Positions 25,204 to 34,588 of a stretch of DNA of 64,000 bases are shown one piece after another. The translations under genes were made by a program, and so were the position numbers. The notes beneath the pieces were generated by a model, which made no database searches, was not told where the DNA came from, and saw only the letters and a program-made list of their open reading frames with translations. Position 1 is the first letter of the stretch. Each line of letters opens with the position of its first letter. Source of the stretch: Methanobacterium sp. (GTDB taxonomy: Archaea > Methanobacteriota > Methanobacteria > Methanobacteriales > Methanobacteriaceae); contig JADFDH010000001.1 of NCBI GenBank assembly GCA_018263005.1, forward strand, positions 434,001-498,000, given 5' to 3'.

Positions 25204-26838
25204 TTACATCATAGGGGGCATTCCACCCATACCTGGTGGCATACCTTCCATATCTTCAGGTCCTGGTCTGCCAGAGCCGCTGGAAGCTATCACGTCGTCG
25301 ATTCTTAGAATCATTTCAGCTGCTTCAGCTGCGGATTGGATAGCCTGTTTTTTGACTCGGTGAGGTTCAATTACACCAGCACGGTACATGTCCCTTACTT
25401 CGCCTTTAAAGACATCCAGTCCCATGTAAATTGATTTTTCATGGGCGGCTCTCAGGTCTACCAGGGAGTCGATGCTATCGAGACCGGCGTTTTCTGCCAG
25501 GGTTTTTGGTACAACTTCCATTGCTTCTGCAAAGGCTGCTACAGCTAGCTGTTCTCTTCCACTAATGGTGTCAGCGTATTCTTTCAGTCCTTTGGCTATG
25601 GCTATTTCTGCTGCTCCACCACCAGCTACTACTTTACCATCTTCTACTGTGGCTGCTACTACTCCTATGGCGTCTTCTACTGCTCTTTCTATTTCATCTA
25701 CTACGTGTTCGGTAGATCCGCGTATCAATAGGGTTACTGCTTTTGGATCTTTACATCCTTCCACGAATATCATGTCTTCACTGGAGATTTTCCTCTCATG
25801 TACTAATCCTGCTTCTCCAAGGTCTTCCATGGATAAATCTTCGATATTGGTCACTACTTTAGCCTGTGTAGCTTTGGCCAGTTTTTCCATATCTGATTTT
25901 TTAATTCTTCGAACGGCCATTACACCTGCTTTAGCCAGATAATGCTGGGCTAAGTCGTCGATACCTTTCTGACAGAATAAGACGTTTGCTCCGGCATCTG
26001 CGATTTTGTCCACCATTTCCTTGATCATACCCTCTTCCTGTTCAATGAAGGCTTGCATCTGTGCTGGATCGGTGATTCTTATCTCTGCATCTACTTCTGT
26101 TTCTTTGACTTCAATTGCACTGTTTAAAAGTGCTATTCGTGCGTCTTCTACTTTTTTAGGCATTCCGGGGTGTACTCTTTCTTTGTCAATGATTACTCCC
26201 TGTACTAGTGTGGAGTCGTCGATGGTTGCTCCGTCTTTTTTCTCGATTTTTATACTGTCTTGGTCGATGTCGCCGTCTTCTTCTACCTGTTTAACTGCGT
26301 TAACTACTAATTCTGCTAGTGGTTCTCTTGCTTTTTCGGTTCCTTTACCTGTCATGGCGGTCATAGCAACTTTTAGGAGGGTGTCGCGGTCTTCGGAGTC
26401 AATGGATATTACATTTAAGATTTCCTGTGATTTTTCTGCAGCTTGTCGGTATCCCATGGCTACGATGGTGGGGTGGATATCCTGGTCCAGGAGGTTTTCA
26501 GCTTTTTTAAGCAATTCACCTGCTATAATAACTGCAGTAGTAGTTCCGTCTCCTACTTCGTCTTCCTGGGTTTTAGCTACTTCTACCAGCATTTTAGCTG
26601 CTGGATGTTCTATATCCATCTCTTTGAGTATGGTTACTCCATCGTTTGTAACAACTATGTCTCCCAGAGAGTCTACAAGCATTTTATCCATTCCCTTGGG
26701 TCCTAAAGTTGTTCTCACGGTTTCTGCTAAAACTTTACCTGCTAATATGTTCATTCTTTGAGCGTCTCTTCCTAAAAATCTGTTAGTGCCTTCCGGTAAT
26801 ATTAAAACTGGTTGGCCTTGGCCACCTAATTGTGCCAC
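25204..26838 (-). CDS. Thermosome subunit (group II chaperonin)
   Basis: 544 residues from the GTG at 26838 (MAQLGGQGQPVLILPEGTNR), six bases after GAGGTGAT; an in-frame GTG nine bases upstream overlaps that site and is unlikely. Forms the double-ring ATP-dependent folding machine. ATPase motifs are LGPKGMDKML and EVGDGTTTAVI near the N-terminus and VVAGGGAAEI near residue 400. The C-terminus is glycine/methionine-rich (PPGMGGMPPMM), as is usual. No second subunit gene is adjacent. Confidence 0.97.
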   Translation of the reverse strand: MAQLGGQGQPVLILPEGTNRFLGRDAQRMNILAGKVLAETVRTTLGPKGMDKMLVDSLGDIVVTNDGVTILKEMDIEHPAAKMLVEVAKTQEDEVGDGTTTAVIIAGELLKKAENLLDQDIHPTIVAMGYRQAAEKSQEILNVISIDSEDRDTLLKVAMTAMTGKGTEKAREPLAELVVNAVKQVEEDGDIDQDSIKIEKKDGATIDDSTLVQGVIIDKERVHPGMPKKVEDARIALLNSAIEVKETEVDAEIRITDPAQMQAFIEQEEGMIKEMVDKIADAGANVLFCQKGIDDLAQHYLAKAGVMAVRRIKKSDMEKLAKATQAKVVTNIEDLSMEDLGEAGLVHERKISSEDMIFVEGCKDPKAVTLLIRGSTEHVVDEIERAVEDAIGVVAATVEDGKVVAGGGAAEIAIAKGLKEYADTISGREQLAVAAFAEAMEVVPKTLAENAGLDSIDSLVDLRAAHEKSIYMGLDVFKGEVRDMYRAGVIEPHRVKKQAIQSAAEAAEMILRIDDVIASSGSGRPGPEDMEGMPPGMGGMPPMM

Positions 26839-26886
26839 ATTAATCACCTCTTTTTTATACAGTAATTTATCGATGGGTTTGAGGTT

Positions 26887-26896
26887 CTATAAATAG
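26887..26896 (-). promoter_or_regulatory. TATA box of the thermosome gene
   Basis: CTATTTATAG on the minus strand, 49-58 bases upstream of the GTG. The spacing leaves room for a transcript start about 25 bases downstream and a short leader. Confidence 0.4.
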
Positions 26897-27023
26897 TTTG
26901 TGGATAGTGGATGTGTTACATCACCATATATTAAGAAAAAATATTGATTAAAATAAAGTATATTGGATTATAAAAATAATAGGTTAATCTCCTGTGGTTA
27001 TGCTTAAGGAGAATACTAAAAAT

Positions 27024-27527
27024 TTATTTGTCTATTTTCTGCCAGTAAGTTATATCATCCTTAGTAGATGATTTGAAATAGCCTTTTCTTTCTAGATTGT
27101 GTAGGACATGTTCGAAGTTTTCATGGGAAAGTTCGCTGAAGCCAATTTCGGTTATATGATCATAGAGTTTGTCCAATGTATTGTCTTCTTCTGGTAAAAG
27201 TTGATATACTTGGGATTGGAATGAGGTTAAGTCTTTCTTTGGTTTAGCTGTAAGGGCGTTAAAATGGTATTTAATTATTTCTAGTTCTTCTAATTTTTGA
27301 TTTTTTTTATCTAATAGTTCCTGAAGGTCATTAATCTCTTTTTCTTTTTCCAGTAATTTTATCTGGGCGTCCTCTTTAATTATATTCACAGCTGCATCAG
27401 TTTCACCTGATCGGGCTGTTTCTTTTTGACATTTTTTAAGATCGATCTTCAGTTTGCTTATCTCTAAAAGACAAGCTTTAACCAACTGCCTTAATTGTTC
27501 ACTATCATTGTCCTTCAACAAAGCCAT
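27024..27527 (-). CDS. Coiled-coil protein with a winged-helix-like C-terminus
   Basis: 167 residues. Residues 1-90 are a long coiled coil (LRQLVKACLLEISKLKIDLK, then heptads through EKEKEINDLQELLDKKNQKL). The C-terminal 65 residues, from SFQSQVYQLLPEEDNTLDKL to LERKGYFKSS, look like a winged helix. This layout suggests a DNA-binding or scaffold protein. No family recognised. It lies upstream of the thermosome on the same strand with its own spacing of 185 bases. Confidence 0.6.
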   Translation of the reverse strand: MALLKDNDSEQLRQLVKACLLEISKLKIDLKKCQKETARSGETDAAVNIIKEDAQIKLLEKEKEINDLQELLDKKNQKLEELEIIKYHFNALTAKPKKDLTSFQSQVYQLLPEEDNTLDKLYDHITEIGFSELSHENFEHVLHNLERKGYFKSSTKDDITYWQKIDK

Positions 27528-27666
27528 CGTACCACTATAAAGTATTATGTATTTGTCCCCTTTTAAACTTTCCTATTGCCCTTATATTCGGTCTCACTAC
27601 CTTAATCAATTCGATGAATATGTCACATTAATTAAGGCTATAATTTGACATTAAAAGAAATCATTT

Positions 27667-29445
27667 TTACATAGATACATAGTTAGGAAGTCGGTTGTTG
27701 GTTTTATAGTAGTTGGTAATTTTACTGTACATGTAAACTGCTTTGCTGAAGCTCATGTTTCCCAGGGAACATGTAACATAATCTGGAGTTCTGTTGTTGG
27801 TCGATATATATGTTAAAATAGTCTGCGTCATGGTAATGAACTCTGATTTCATTATAATGCCTGATTTTATAGTTCCTGAGGGACAGGTAGAGGGGTTAAC
27901 TGTTTTTAAAGTAATGGCTGATATTGTACCAGTGTTAACCTGTAGGGTGGCTGTGGTTAACAGGTAAAGGAGGCATGACATGGACACACTCTGACCGGCA
28001 ATGGTAACCGAACCCGGCAAAGCATTATTACTTTCATAATAACTTTTAACAGTAGAAGCTGCAGAACCTACCTGAGATAGGGTAACTGTAGAAGGGGTAG
28101 GGTTAGGGGTTGGAGTGCTTCCTGAAGCAACCATAGAAACATAATTCGGCAACCGGATGTAAGTTTTATAGTAATTCATTATCTTGGTAAACATGTACAC
28201 CGTGTTGGTGAAGCTCATGTTACCTAGGGAACAAGTTATATAATCTGGTGCTCTGTTATTAATTGAAATATAAGATAATATATTCTGTGCCAGGGAAACA
28301 AACTCTGACTTATAGATATTACCTGTTTTTATAGTTCCGGATGGGCTGTTGGCAGCATCAACTGTTATTAAAGTTATTAAAGCTGTAGAACTGTTGTTTG
28401 CTTGTACTGTGGAGGTGGCTAAAATGTATAAAAATGAAGACATGGATATGGACTGATTGTTTATAGTTACTGAGCTGGGTAAAACTTTATTACTTTCATA
28501 ATAACTTTTAACAGTAGCAGAAGCCGATGCCAACTGGGACATGGTAACAGAAGATGCAGGTGTAGTAGTATTTCCAATGAAGCCCAAGTACTGAGCAGCT
28601 GCTTTGATCATTTTAAGTTCTGTTTCTGCAGCGGTCATGGTGGGTATGGTGTCTACTTCTACCTCAAGGGTTATACTATTTATACCGTTACTATTTGCAA
28701 AACTACGGATCATACCCTTGCTATCTGCTGAATTAACCATAGTATAACAGCCTGTTTGAGATTTAATATAGGATACCCAATTATTTTCTTCTATTGTCCT
28801 AGTTTGTGGTGAGTTTATATAAATTAAGCCTTCAAGATAAACACCACTACCTGAATGAACATCGAGCAGATATTTTATTCCCTCAGTTTGTGCGAATTTC
28901 ACGATCTTCCAACCAGGGGTTCCACTGATGTTGGCTATACGATTGGGGTCTTGTCCCTTATAATCTCGCTGGTTTAAAGCGGTATCACAGGGAATGCTGA
29001 AGGGGATCACATACAATGTGCCGTTAAAACTCTGGTCTTTAATATATTCTAAAAATTTCATTACAGCTATATTGGGTTCTTCCTCACTTCCATGAATTCC
29101 AGCTAATATGAGCATTTTAGGCCCATTACCATCTCCAAATTTCAAAACCACCGAACCTTGTTTTGTCATATCAAATATTTGATTACTTAAATTCGTTCTA
29201 GGAATATTTTGACTTATTTCTGGATTTGCTAGGACATTACCTCCCACTGTGTTATCTAGAACAAAAATTGTATAATTTGGCGTGGCTGCTGTGGCGTAAG
29301 TAGACGTAGATGGGGCATAAACCGATGAATTGGTAGAATTAGAATCAGTAGCATAACACCCAGGTATGAGTAAAAATAGAATAGCTATAACACTAAATAA
29401 CATTAAAATGGTATTTAAACTTCTTTTATAACTAAAATGGGTCAT
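27667..29445 (-). CDS. Secreted M14/AstE-like metallopeptidase with pseudomurein-binding repeats
   Basis: About 592 residues from the ATG at 29445; a TTG at 29466 is also possible. A signal segment TILMLFSVIAILFLLIPGC precedes an extracellular catalytic domain related to zinc carboxypeptidase/succinylglutamate desuccinylase: zinc ligands in AGIHGSEEEPN (H and E), then DPNRI, and a later histidine in LLDVHSGSG. Two modules of about 140 residues follow, each with pseudomurein-binding motifs (RAPDYITCSLGNMSF, LPNYVSM; RTPDYVTCSLGNMSF, LPNYVSM). It is a good candidate for trimming wall peptides. The GCYA cysteine could alternatively be a lipid anchor. Confidence 0.82.
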   Translation of the reverse strand: MTHFSYKRSLNTILMLFSVIAILFLLIPGCYATDSNSTNSSVYAPSTSTYATAATPNYTIFVLDNTVGGNVLANPEISQNIPRTNLSNQIFDMTKQGSVVLKFGDGNGPKMLILAGIHGSEEEPNIAVMKFLEYIKDQSFNGTLYVIPFSIPCDTALNQRDYKGQDPNRIANISGTPGWKIVKFAQTEGIKYLLDVHSGSGVYLEGLIYINSPQTRTIEENNWVSYIKSQTGCYTMVNSADSKGMIRSFANSNGINSITLEVEVDTIPTMTAAETELKMIKAAAQYLGFIGNTTTPASSVTMSQLASASATVKSYYESNKVLPSSVTINNQSISMSSFLYILATSTVQANNSSTALITLITVDAANSPSGTIKTGNIYKSEFVSLAQNILSYISINNRAPDYITCSLGNMSFTNTVYMFTKIMNYYKTYIRLPNYVSMVASGSTPTPNPTPSTVTLSQVGSAASTVKSYYESNNALPGSVTIAGQSVSMSCLLYLLTTATLQVNTGTISAITLKTVNPSTCPSGTIKSGIIMKSEFITMTQTILTYISTNNRTPDYVTCSLGNMSFSKAVYMYSKITNYYKTNNRLPNYVSM

Positions 29446-29607
29446 TAAACATCTTTTTTTATTCAAGCCTAACCCTTCTTATTAGAACTTCATTTGGATA
29501 ATAATTATAGTTCTTACTATATTATATTTTAGGTTCATTTTTTCTACAGTAGAACAATATAGATGATAATCCACAAAAAATTAGTTAGGGAGTTTAAAAA
29601 AAAAGAT

Positions 29608-30171
29608 TTAAATCCTTTCTTTATATATCAGTTCTTTGAAGATAATGATAAATTTGGTTCCAGGATGTTCCAATAGTCCTTCATTTTCACTTTCCAGTTC
29701 TATTGTTCCGTTAAGTTGATTTACCAGTGAATTTACCAATCTGAGCCCTAGAGATGATTCATTATTTCTGAAGTCCACATCTGCGGGAAAACCCACACCA
29801 TCATCTGCAATGGTTAATTCGAAGTTGTCATTATTATGTTTCTGCAATTTTATGGTTAATTTACCCGGACTTTTATCTGGAAAGGCATGTTTTAGACTGT
29901 TGGACACTAATTCACTGATAACTAAACCTAAGGGTATGGAAGTTTCCATATTTAAAAATAAGTCTTCCACATCAATCACCGTGTTAACGTTGGTTATGCC
30001 GTAGTTGCCGGATATATTGGAAACCAGATTTCTTATGTAAGCTGAGAAGTCAATGGAACCCAGATCTTTTGATTGATATAGCATCTCATGGATCATGGCC
30101 ATGGATAAAACCCTGTTCTGACTCTCCATCAATACATTCACTGCTGTAGGGTTCTCCTTAACATAGTCCTC
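29608..30171 (-). pseudogene. C-terminal (ATPase) part of a histidine kinase, separated by an amber codon
   Basis: In the same frame as the PAS protein upstream, directly after TAG 30172-30174. It reads EDYVKENPTAVNVLMESQNR, then the HWE/HisKA_2 helix RVLSMAMIHEMLYQSKDL. The HATPase domain follows with an N box LGLVISELVSNSLKHAF, a G1 box IADDGVGFP and a later SLGLRLVNSLVNQLNG. A GTG at 30141 could start it separately. Without the H box it cannot autophosphorylate alone. It is either the lost half of a pseudogene or a separately translated ATPase subunit. Confidence 0.7.
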
Positions 30172-32136
30172 CTATAGGGTTAGTAAGCTGGAGATGATCT
30201 GTAAATTATTCTTCACCCTATGATGAATTTCCTTTAAAAGAACTTCTTTCTCTAATAAAGACTCCTTTAAGGCATTAACTGCTTTTTTACGATCACTGAT
30301 ATCGGTAATTACACCAATAAGGCCCTTAATTGAGCCATCGTCATTTAGGATCCGGGTACCGGATAGATGACCCCAGAAAGTTGATTCATCCTTACGCTGG
30401 TAAAGGCGTTCAAGATTTACCACGTCAATGTTTCCATTTATTAAATCAAACATTTTTGTCTCAGCTGTACTTCGCTGTTTAATACTGGTTAAATTTAGAT
30501 AGGACTTACCAATTAGTTCTCTGAGTTTATATCCGAAAAGTTTCATCATATGTTGGTTGGCAAAATCAATTTTACCTTCTTTATTCACCAGAATTATGCC
30601 TGAGCGGACCGTATTAAAGATGGCCCTGATCTGAGATTCACTTTCCTTTAGTTTAATTTCCACCAATTTTCGATCAGTGATATCCATGAACATACCTGAA
30701 AGTACATCATCCTCCAAAATAGCACTTACCAAGACGTTTACACTTTGACCATCTCGGCCCACAGTTTCTACTTCATAATCAGTGACAGATCCATTTTCTT
30801 CTAGATAACTGAGAAATTTAAGGCGATCCTCCTTATTTTTATATAATCTTACGATACTTTCTTCCATTAACTCATCAACACTGTCAAAATGGAATATGTG
30901 GGCCATAGCCTGGTTGGCAAAAATAACATCACCTTGGAGGTTACTTTTAAAAATTCCCACCTGAGAAGTATTTACCAGGTCCCGATAACTCTTTTCTCTG
31001 GATTTTAACTCGGTGATATCCTCTAAGATCACCACTAAAGTGTTGATTTTATCATCCGTTTTTAATGGAGTGTAATGGGCTATCACTGTTTTTCTCTCAT
31101 TATTTTTCCTGTTGATTAGTTCCCATTCAATTTTATCCAGTTTCTTACCCATCAAAATGTTTTTGAAAGCAGATAATGCTTCTTTAAGGTTAATCTTCAA
31201 CTTAGGCAAGATAGTTACTAAATTATTTCCAATCAATTCATTGCTTTCAAATCCAGTTAATTCTAATGTTTTTTGGTTGAATTCCAGGATAGTTCCTTTT
31301 TTATCTAATAGGATTATGGCTTCAGCAGCAGTTTCAACCAGTTCTCGATATCTTTTCTCCGAATCCCGGATTTGCTTCTCAGATTCCTTCCTTTGGGTAA
31401 TATCTCGGGTAGTTCCAGAAATACCAATAATTTCACCATCTTCATCATGTAAAGGGTTTAATATAACCTCATAATCATGTACCTTCCCATCAGGCATGGG
31501 GGTTTTTGTCATGGCCATTACAGTTTTGTTAGTTTTATGAACTTCACTATGTAGATTATCCCATTCCCTGGACTGTTCTTCGGGAAAACCCAGTTCTGAG
31601 TGGGTTTTTCCTACTATTTGACTTAATTTTAAACCCATTGCATCACAAAGACTTTTATTTGCAAAGGTGAATCGGCTTTCCAGGTCATAGCTATAGATAA
31701 AATCTTGGCTGGAATCATTAATCAGACGATATCTTTCTTCACTTTCTCGGAGAGCTTCCTCGGATCTTTTTCGCTGGGTTATGTCGGTGGCTATATGGAT
31801 GATTTTATCCAGTTTTCCATTATCATCCAATATGGAGGTGCAGGAAACCAGAGCATAACCACCAAAGGCTTCCATTTCCATTTCAATAGTTTCAGATTTA
31901 CCTTCTTTGATAAGGGCCTCCAAGGGACAGCAGAAAGGAGCATCTGCTGAATTAGAATCATGTATAAGTTTAAAGCACTGTTTTCCAATTATTTCTTCTT
32001 CGGATAAACCCATATACTTTTGTGAAGCTTTATTAACGGCTAAAATATGATGTGATGAATCTAAAATAAGAGCAGGATGATTAATCGCCTGAAAAAAATC
32101 CTTCCATTTAATGTTGTTAACTTTCAATAAAACCAT
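30172..32136 (-). CDS. Five-PAS sensor protein, truncated histidine kinase
   Basis: 654 residues with about five PAS domains in a row, each ending in a PAC-like DITxRK (near 125, 250, 380, 495 and 625). No transmembrane segment, so it senses cytoplasmic signals. The last 30 residues are the start of a HisKA_2 domain with the phosphoacceptor motif EIHHRVKNNLQIISSLLTL, where TAG interrupts it. The same frame continues with the missing dimerisation helix and ATPase domain. Replacing TAG by CAG would give the typical LLTLQEDY. No response regulator gene lies nearby. Confidence 0.8.
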   Translation of the reverse strand: MVLLKVNNIKWKDFFQAINHPALILDSSHHILAVNKASQKYMGLSEEEIIGKQCFKLIHDSNSADAPFCCPLEALIKEGKSETIEMEMEAFGGYALVSCTSILDDNGKLDKIIHIATDITQRKRSEEALRESEERYRLINDSSQDFIYSYDLESRFTFANKSLCDAMGLKLSQIVGKTHSELGFPEEQSREWDNLHSEVHKTNKTVMAMTKTPMPDGKVHDYEVILNPLHDEDGEIIGISGTTRDITQRKESEKQIRDSEKRYRELVETAAEAIILLDKKGTILEFNQKTLELTGFESNELIGNNLVTILPKLKINLKEALSAFKNILMGKKLDKIEWELINRKNNERKTVIAHYTPLKTDDKINTLVVILEDITELKSREKSYRDLVNTSQVGIFKSNLQGDVIFANQAMAHIFHFDSVDELMEESIVRLYKNKEDRLKFLSYLEENGSVTDYEVETVGRDGQSVNVLVSAILEDDVLSGMFMDITDRKLVEIKLKESESQIRAIFNTVRSGIILVNKEGKIDFANQHMMKLFGYKLRELIGKSYLNLTSIKQRSTAETKMFDLINGNIDVVNLERLYQRKDESTFWGHLSGTRILNDDGSIKGLIGVITDISDRKKAVNALKESLLEKEVLLKEIHHRVKNNLQIISSLLTL

Positions 32137-32294
32137 CTAATCCAATTCATGAATAAAATATTTGATTATTATAATACTCCTAATATTCGATAAACTTTTT
32201 GGTAATTATTTTTTATGATCCATGGATTCCGTCCTTATTATATTGCTGAGTTTAGAAACTAATAAAAACAATTTATTATTTCTATGATCGCCAA

Positions 32295-32459
32295 TTAAAA
32301 ACTAATTAACTCAATTCCTAAACCAGAATAAGGGGCTGGAGAATATGAAGAAACAGTACCAGTAAAAGTCCAGTATATATCTAAAATGATTAAAAAAATC
32401 ACTATACAAATTAACAAAAACTTAATTATGTTTTTGGTTTCTTCGTCCAGATAATCCAA
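32295..32459 (-). CDS. Small single-span membrane protein
   Basis: 54 residues, too short for routine gene calling. A TTG at 32459 lies nine bases after AGGGAGGGG. The protein begins MDYLDEETKNIIKFLLICIV, followed by a strongly hydrophobic stretch (to about residue 30) and a short Ser/Pro/Tyr-rich tail. The acidic cytosolic start, one transmembrane helix and the good ribosome binding site support a real gene. Function unknown. It lies between asd and the PAS sensor gene, all on the minus strand. Confidence 0.5.
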   Translation of the reverse strand: MDYLDEETKNIIKFLLICIVIFLIILDIYWTFTGTVSSYSPAPYSGLGIELISF

Positions 32460-32532
32460 AATTTCAATCCCCTCCCTAGTAAAAAAATATATAAAAAAAT
32501 AGAGAAATAAGAGTTAAAAAGTGATATTAACC

Positions 32533-33579
32533 CTACATTATCTCTTTAATTAACTCAGCATTCAGTATAGAAGCTCCTGCAGCTCCTCTGATGGTATTAT
32601 GTCCTACCAGAACATATTTAAGGCTGTTACCGAATGCTTCATCTTTCCTTATCCTGCCTACCGAAACGGCCATTCCTCTCTCAGCATTACGATCCATACG
32701 TGGTTGGGGCCGATTATCCTCTTCCCTGACGATTATGGGTGCTGCTGGGGCAGAGAACAGATCTAACTTTTGTGGCAGACCACGGAAGTCACGGAAGCAT
32801 TCTTCAATATCTTCTGCAGAGAAATTATCTCCCATCTCAATGAAAACTGCTTCAGTATGCCCATCCAGGACAGCTACCCGGTGACAGGAAGTACTGACTC
32901 CAAAAGTGGCAGGATTTAAAACACCTTCATCCAGGTCACCAAGCAACTCTAAGGTCTCAGTCTCCATTTTTTCTTCCTCTTCACCGATATAGGGTACTAA
33001 ATTATCCACTATGGCCATGGAGGGCACTCCATCATAGCCAGCTCCAGATACGGCCTGCATTGTGGATACATAAACCCTTTTTATATCAAATTCATCGTAT
33101 AATGGTTTTAAGGTCATGGTCAATGCGATGGTGGAACAGTTAGGATTGGTCACAATGAATCCGTCCCAGCCCCGGTTTTTCTGCTGCATTTCCACTAGTT
33201 CCAGGTGTTCTGGGTTTACTTCAGGGATAACCAGGGGTACATCCGGTTCCATTCGCATAGCTGCAGCGTTAGAGGCTACAATCATACCTGCTTCTGCAAA
33301 TTTAGGTTCAACATTAAGGGCGATACCGGCAGGTAATGCGGAAAACACAATTTCAACATCCTTGACTTCAGCAGGATTAGTATCGACCACTGTAATATCT
33401 CGGGCCACTTCTGGTATCTTAGTATCTAAATACCAGGTTACTGCATCTTCATATTTTTTTCCCGCTGATCTTTTTGATGCGGTAAGGGCGGTTATCTCAA
33501 AATCAGGATGATCTCCCAATAGTTCAATAAAACGCTGTCCTACCATTCCGGTTGCTCCAAGTATTCCTACATTCACCAT
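32533..33579 (-). CDS. asd: Aspartate-semialdehyde dehydrogenase
   Basis: 348 residues. Reduces aspartyl phosphate to the semialdehyde with NADPH, at the branch to lysine, threonine and methionine. N-terminal GILGATGMVGQRF is the nucleotide loop; the catalytic cysteine is in VTNPNCSTIALT near residue 149, and the active-site histidine in CHRVAVLDGHTEAV near 240. AAAGGTGAAAGT precedes the ATG. It is the last gene of the aspartate-family cluster, about 80 bases after dapB. Confidence 0.96.
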   Translation of the reverse strand: MVNVGILGATGMVGQRFIELLGDHPDFEITALTASKRSAGKKYEDAVTWYLDTKIPEVARDITVVDTNPAEVKDVEIVFSALPAGIALNVEPKFAEAGMIVASNAAAMRMEPDVPLVIPEVNPEHLELVEMQQKNRGWDGFIVTNPNCSTIALTMTLKPLYDEFDIKRVYVSTMQAVSGAGYDGVPSMAIVDNLVPYIGEEEEKMETETLELLGDLDEGVLNPATFGVSTSCHRVAVLDGHTEAVFIEMGDNFSAEDIEECFRDFRGLPQKLDLFSAPAAPIIVREEDNRPQPRMDRNAERGMAVSVGRIRKDEAFGNSLKYVLVGHNTIRGAAGASILNAELIKEIM

Positions 33580-33660
33580 ACTTTCACCTTTTACTACACT
33601 TGTATCCTAATTTGATTGATTCTATTTTTATATTTATTCAAAATCTTTTTTTAATAACAT

Positions 33661-34482
33661 TTATTTCAGACCCAAAACATCTCCCATATCACTTATTTCC
33701 CCTTCAGGGGCTGTTAAAACGTATCTTATGGCTTTAATCACCCCACTTACAAATGATTGTCTGCTGTGTGCTCTGTGAACTATTTCTAATCGTTCTCCTT
33801 CTCCAGCGAATAGAACTGTGTGGTCTCCCACTATGTCCCCACCACGTACAGCATGCACACCTATTTCTTCTTCTGTCCTGGCGCCGACGAGACCTTCTCG
33901 TCCGTAAACGCCTGCTTTATCCGTGTCTCTTCCTAGTTCCTGGGCGATTATTTCATAGGCTCGCACAGCTGTCCCGGAAGGTGCGTCTTTCTTATGCTTG
34001 TGGTGAGCTTCTATGATCTCCACATCATAATCGGCCATTATGGGTGCCAGATCTTTAAGGATTTTAAAGAATACATTCACTCCCACGGCCATATTAGGGG
34101 CTATAACTGCTTTGATTTTATTTTCTTTTATGGTTCTTTTAATCCAGTTTAACTGTTCATCTGAAAACCCGGTGGTACCAACTACTAGGTTAACTTTACA
34201 TTCTGCTGTTATTTTTATAGTATTAACTGATGCGTTGGCTATGGTGAAATCAACAAGTACATCAGGGGATTTTTCTATTAAAACGTCCCGGAGATCATCA
34301 GCGGATGCAATTTCCACTCCTAAGTTCCCTACTCCTATCACTTCACCCACATCTTTACCCTCAAATGGTGTGTTAGGCGCCTCAATAGCAGCCACTAATT
34401 CCATATCTTCCTGTTTTAGAATGGTTTTAATTATTTTTGATCCCATTCTACCGCTTGCACCGGTTACTGCAACTTCAATCAT
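33661..34482 (-). CDS. dapB: 4-hydroxy-tetrahydrodipicolinate reductase
   Basis: 273 residues from the ATG at 34482, chosen because GGAGATG lies six bases before it; an ATG three codons upstream overlaps that site. NAD(P)H-dependent step of the diaminopimelate/lysine route. Motifs: VAVTGASGRMGSKI (nucleotide loop), VDFTIANASV, VVGTTGFS, and the active-site EAHHKHKKDAPSGTA with its His and Lys. Lysine made here also enters pseudomurein peptides. Follows dapA after about 100 bases. Confidence 0.96.
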   Translation of the reverse strand: MIEVAVTGASGRMGSKIIKTILKQEDMELVAAIEAPNTPFEGKDVGEVIGVGNLGVEIASADDLRDVLIEKSPDVLVDFTIANASVNTIKITAECKVNLVVGTTGFSDEQLNWIKRTIKENKIKAVIAPNMAVGVNVFFKILKDLAPIMADYDVEIIEAHHKHKKDAPSGTAVRAYEIIAQELGRDTDKAGVYGREGLVGARTEEEIGVHAVRGGDIVGDHTVLFAGEGERLEIVHRAHSRQSFVSGVIKAIRYVLTAPEGEISDMGDVLGLK

Positions 34483-34588
34483 GGTATGCATCTCCGTAAT
34501 TTTTTTTTAAAAAATTAAATTCAAGATGGGAATAAACTCCAGTATTTTCTAAAATTAGAATTTAAAAAATAGTATGAACAAGCCCATT

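Noticed and set aside
26006..26761. 251-codon reading frame opposite the thermosome gene
   Set aside because: It is the antisense shadow of a strongly conserved gene, serine-rich as such shadows are, with no ribosome binding site.
30172..30174. Amber codon read as pyrrolysine
   Set aside because: Histidine kinases have no pyrrolysine there, a CAG-to-TAG change gives the normal residue, and no pyl genes are visible. Methanobacteriales generally lack the system.
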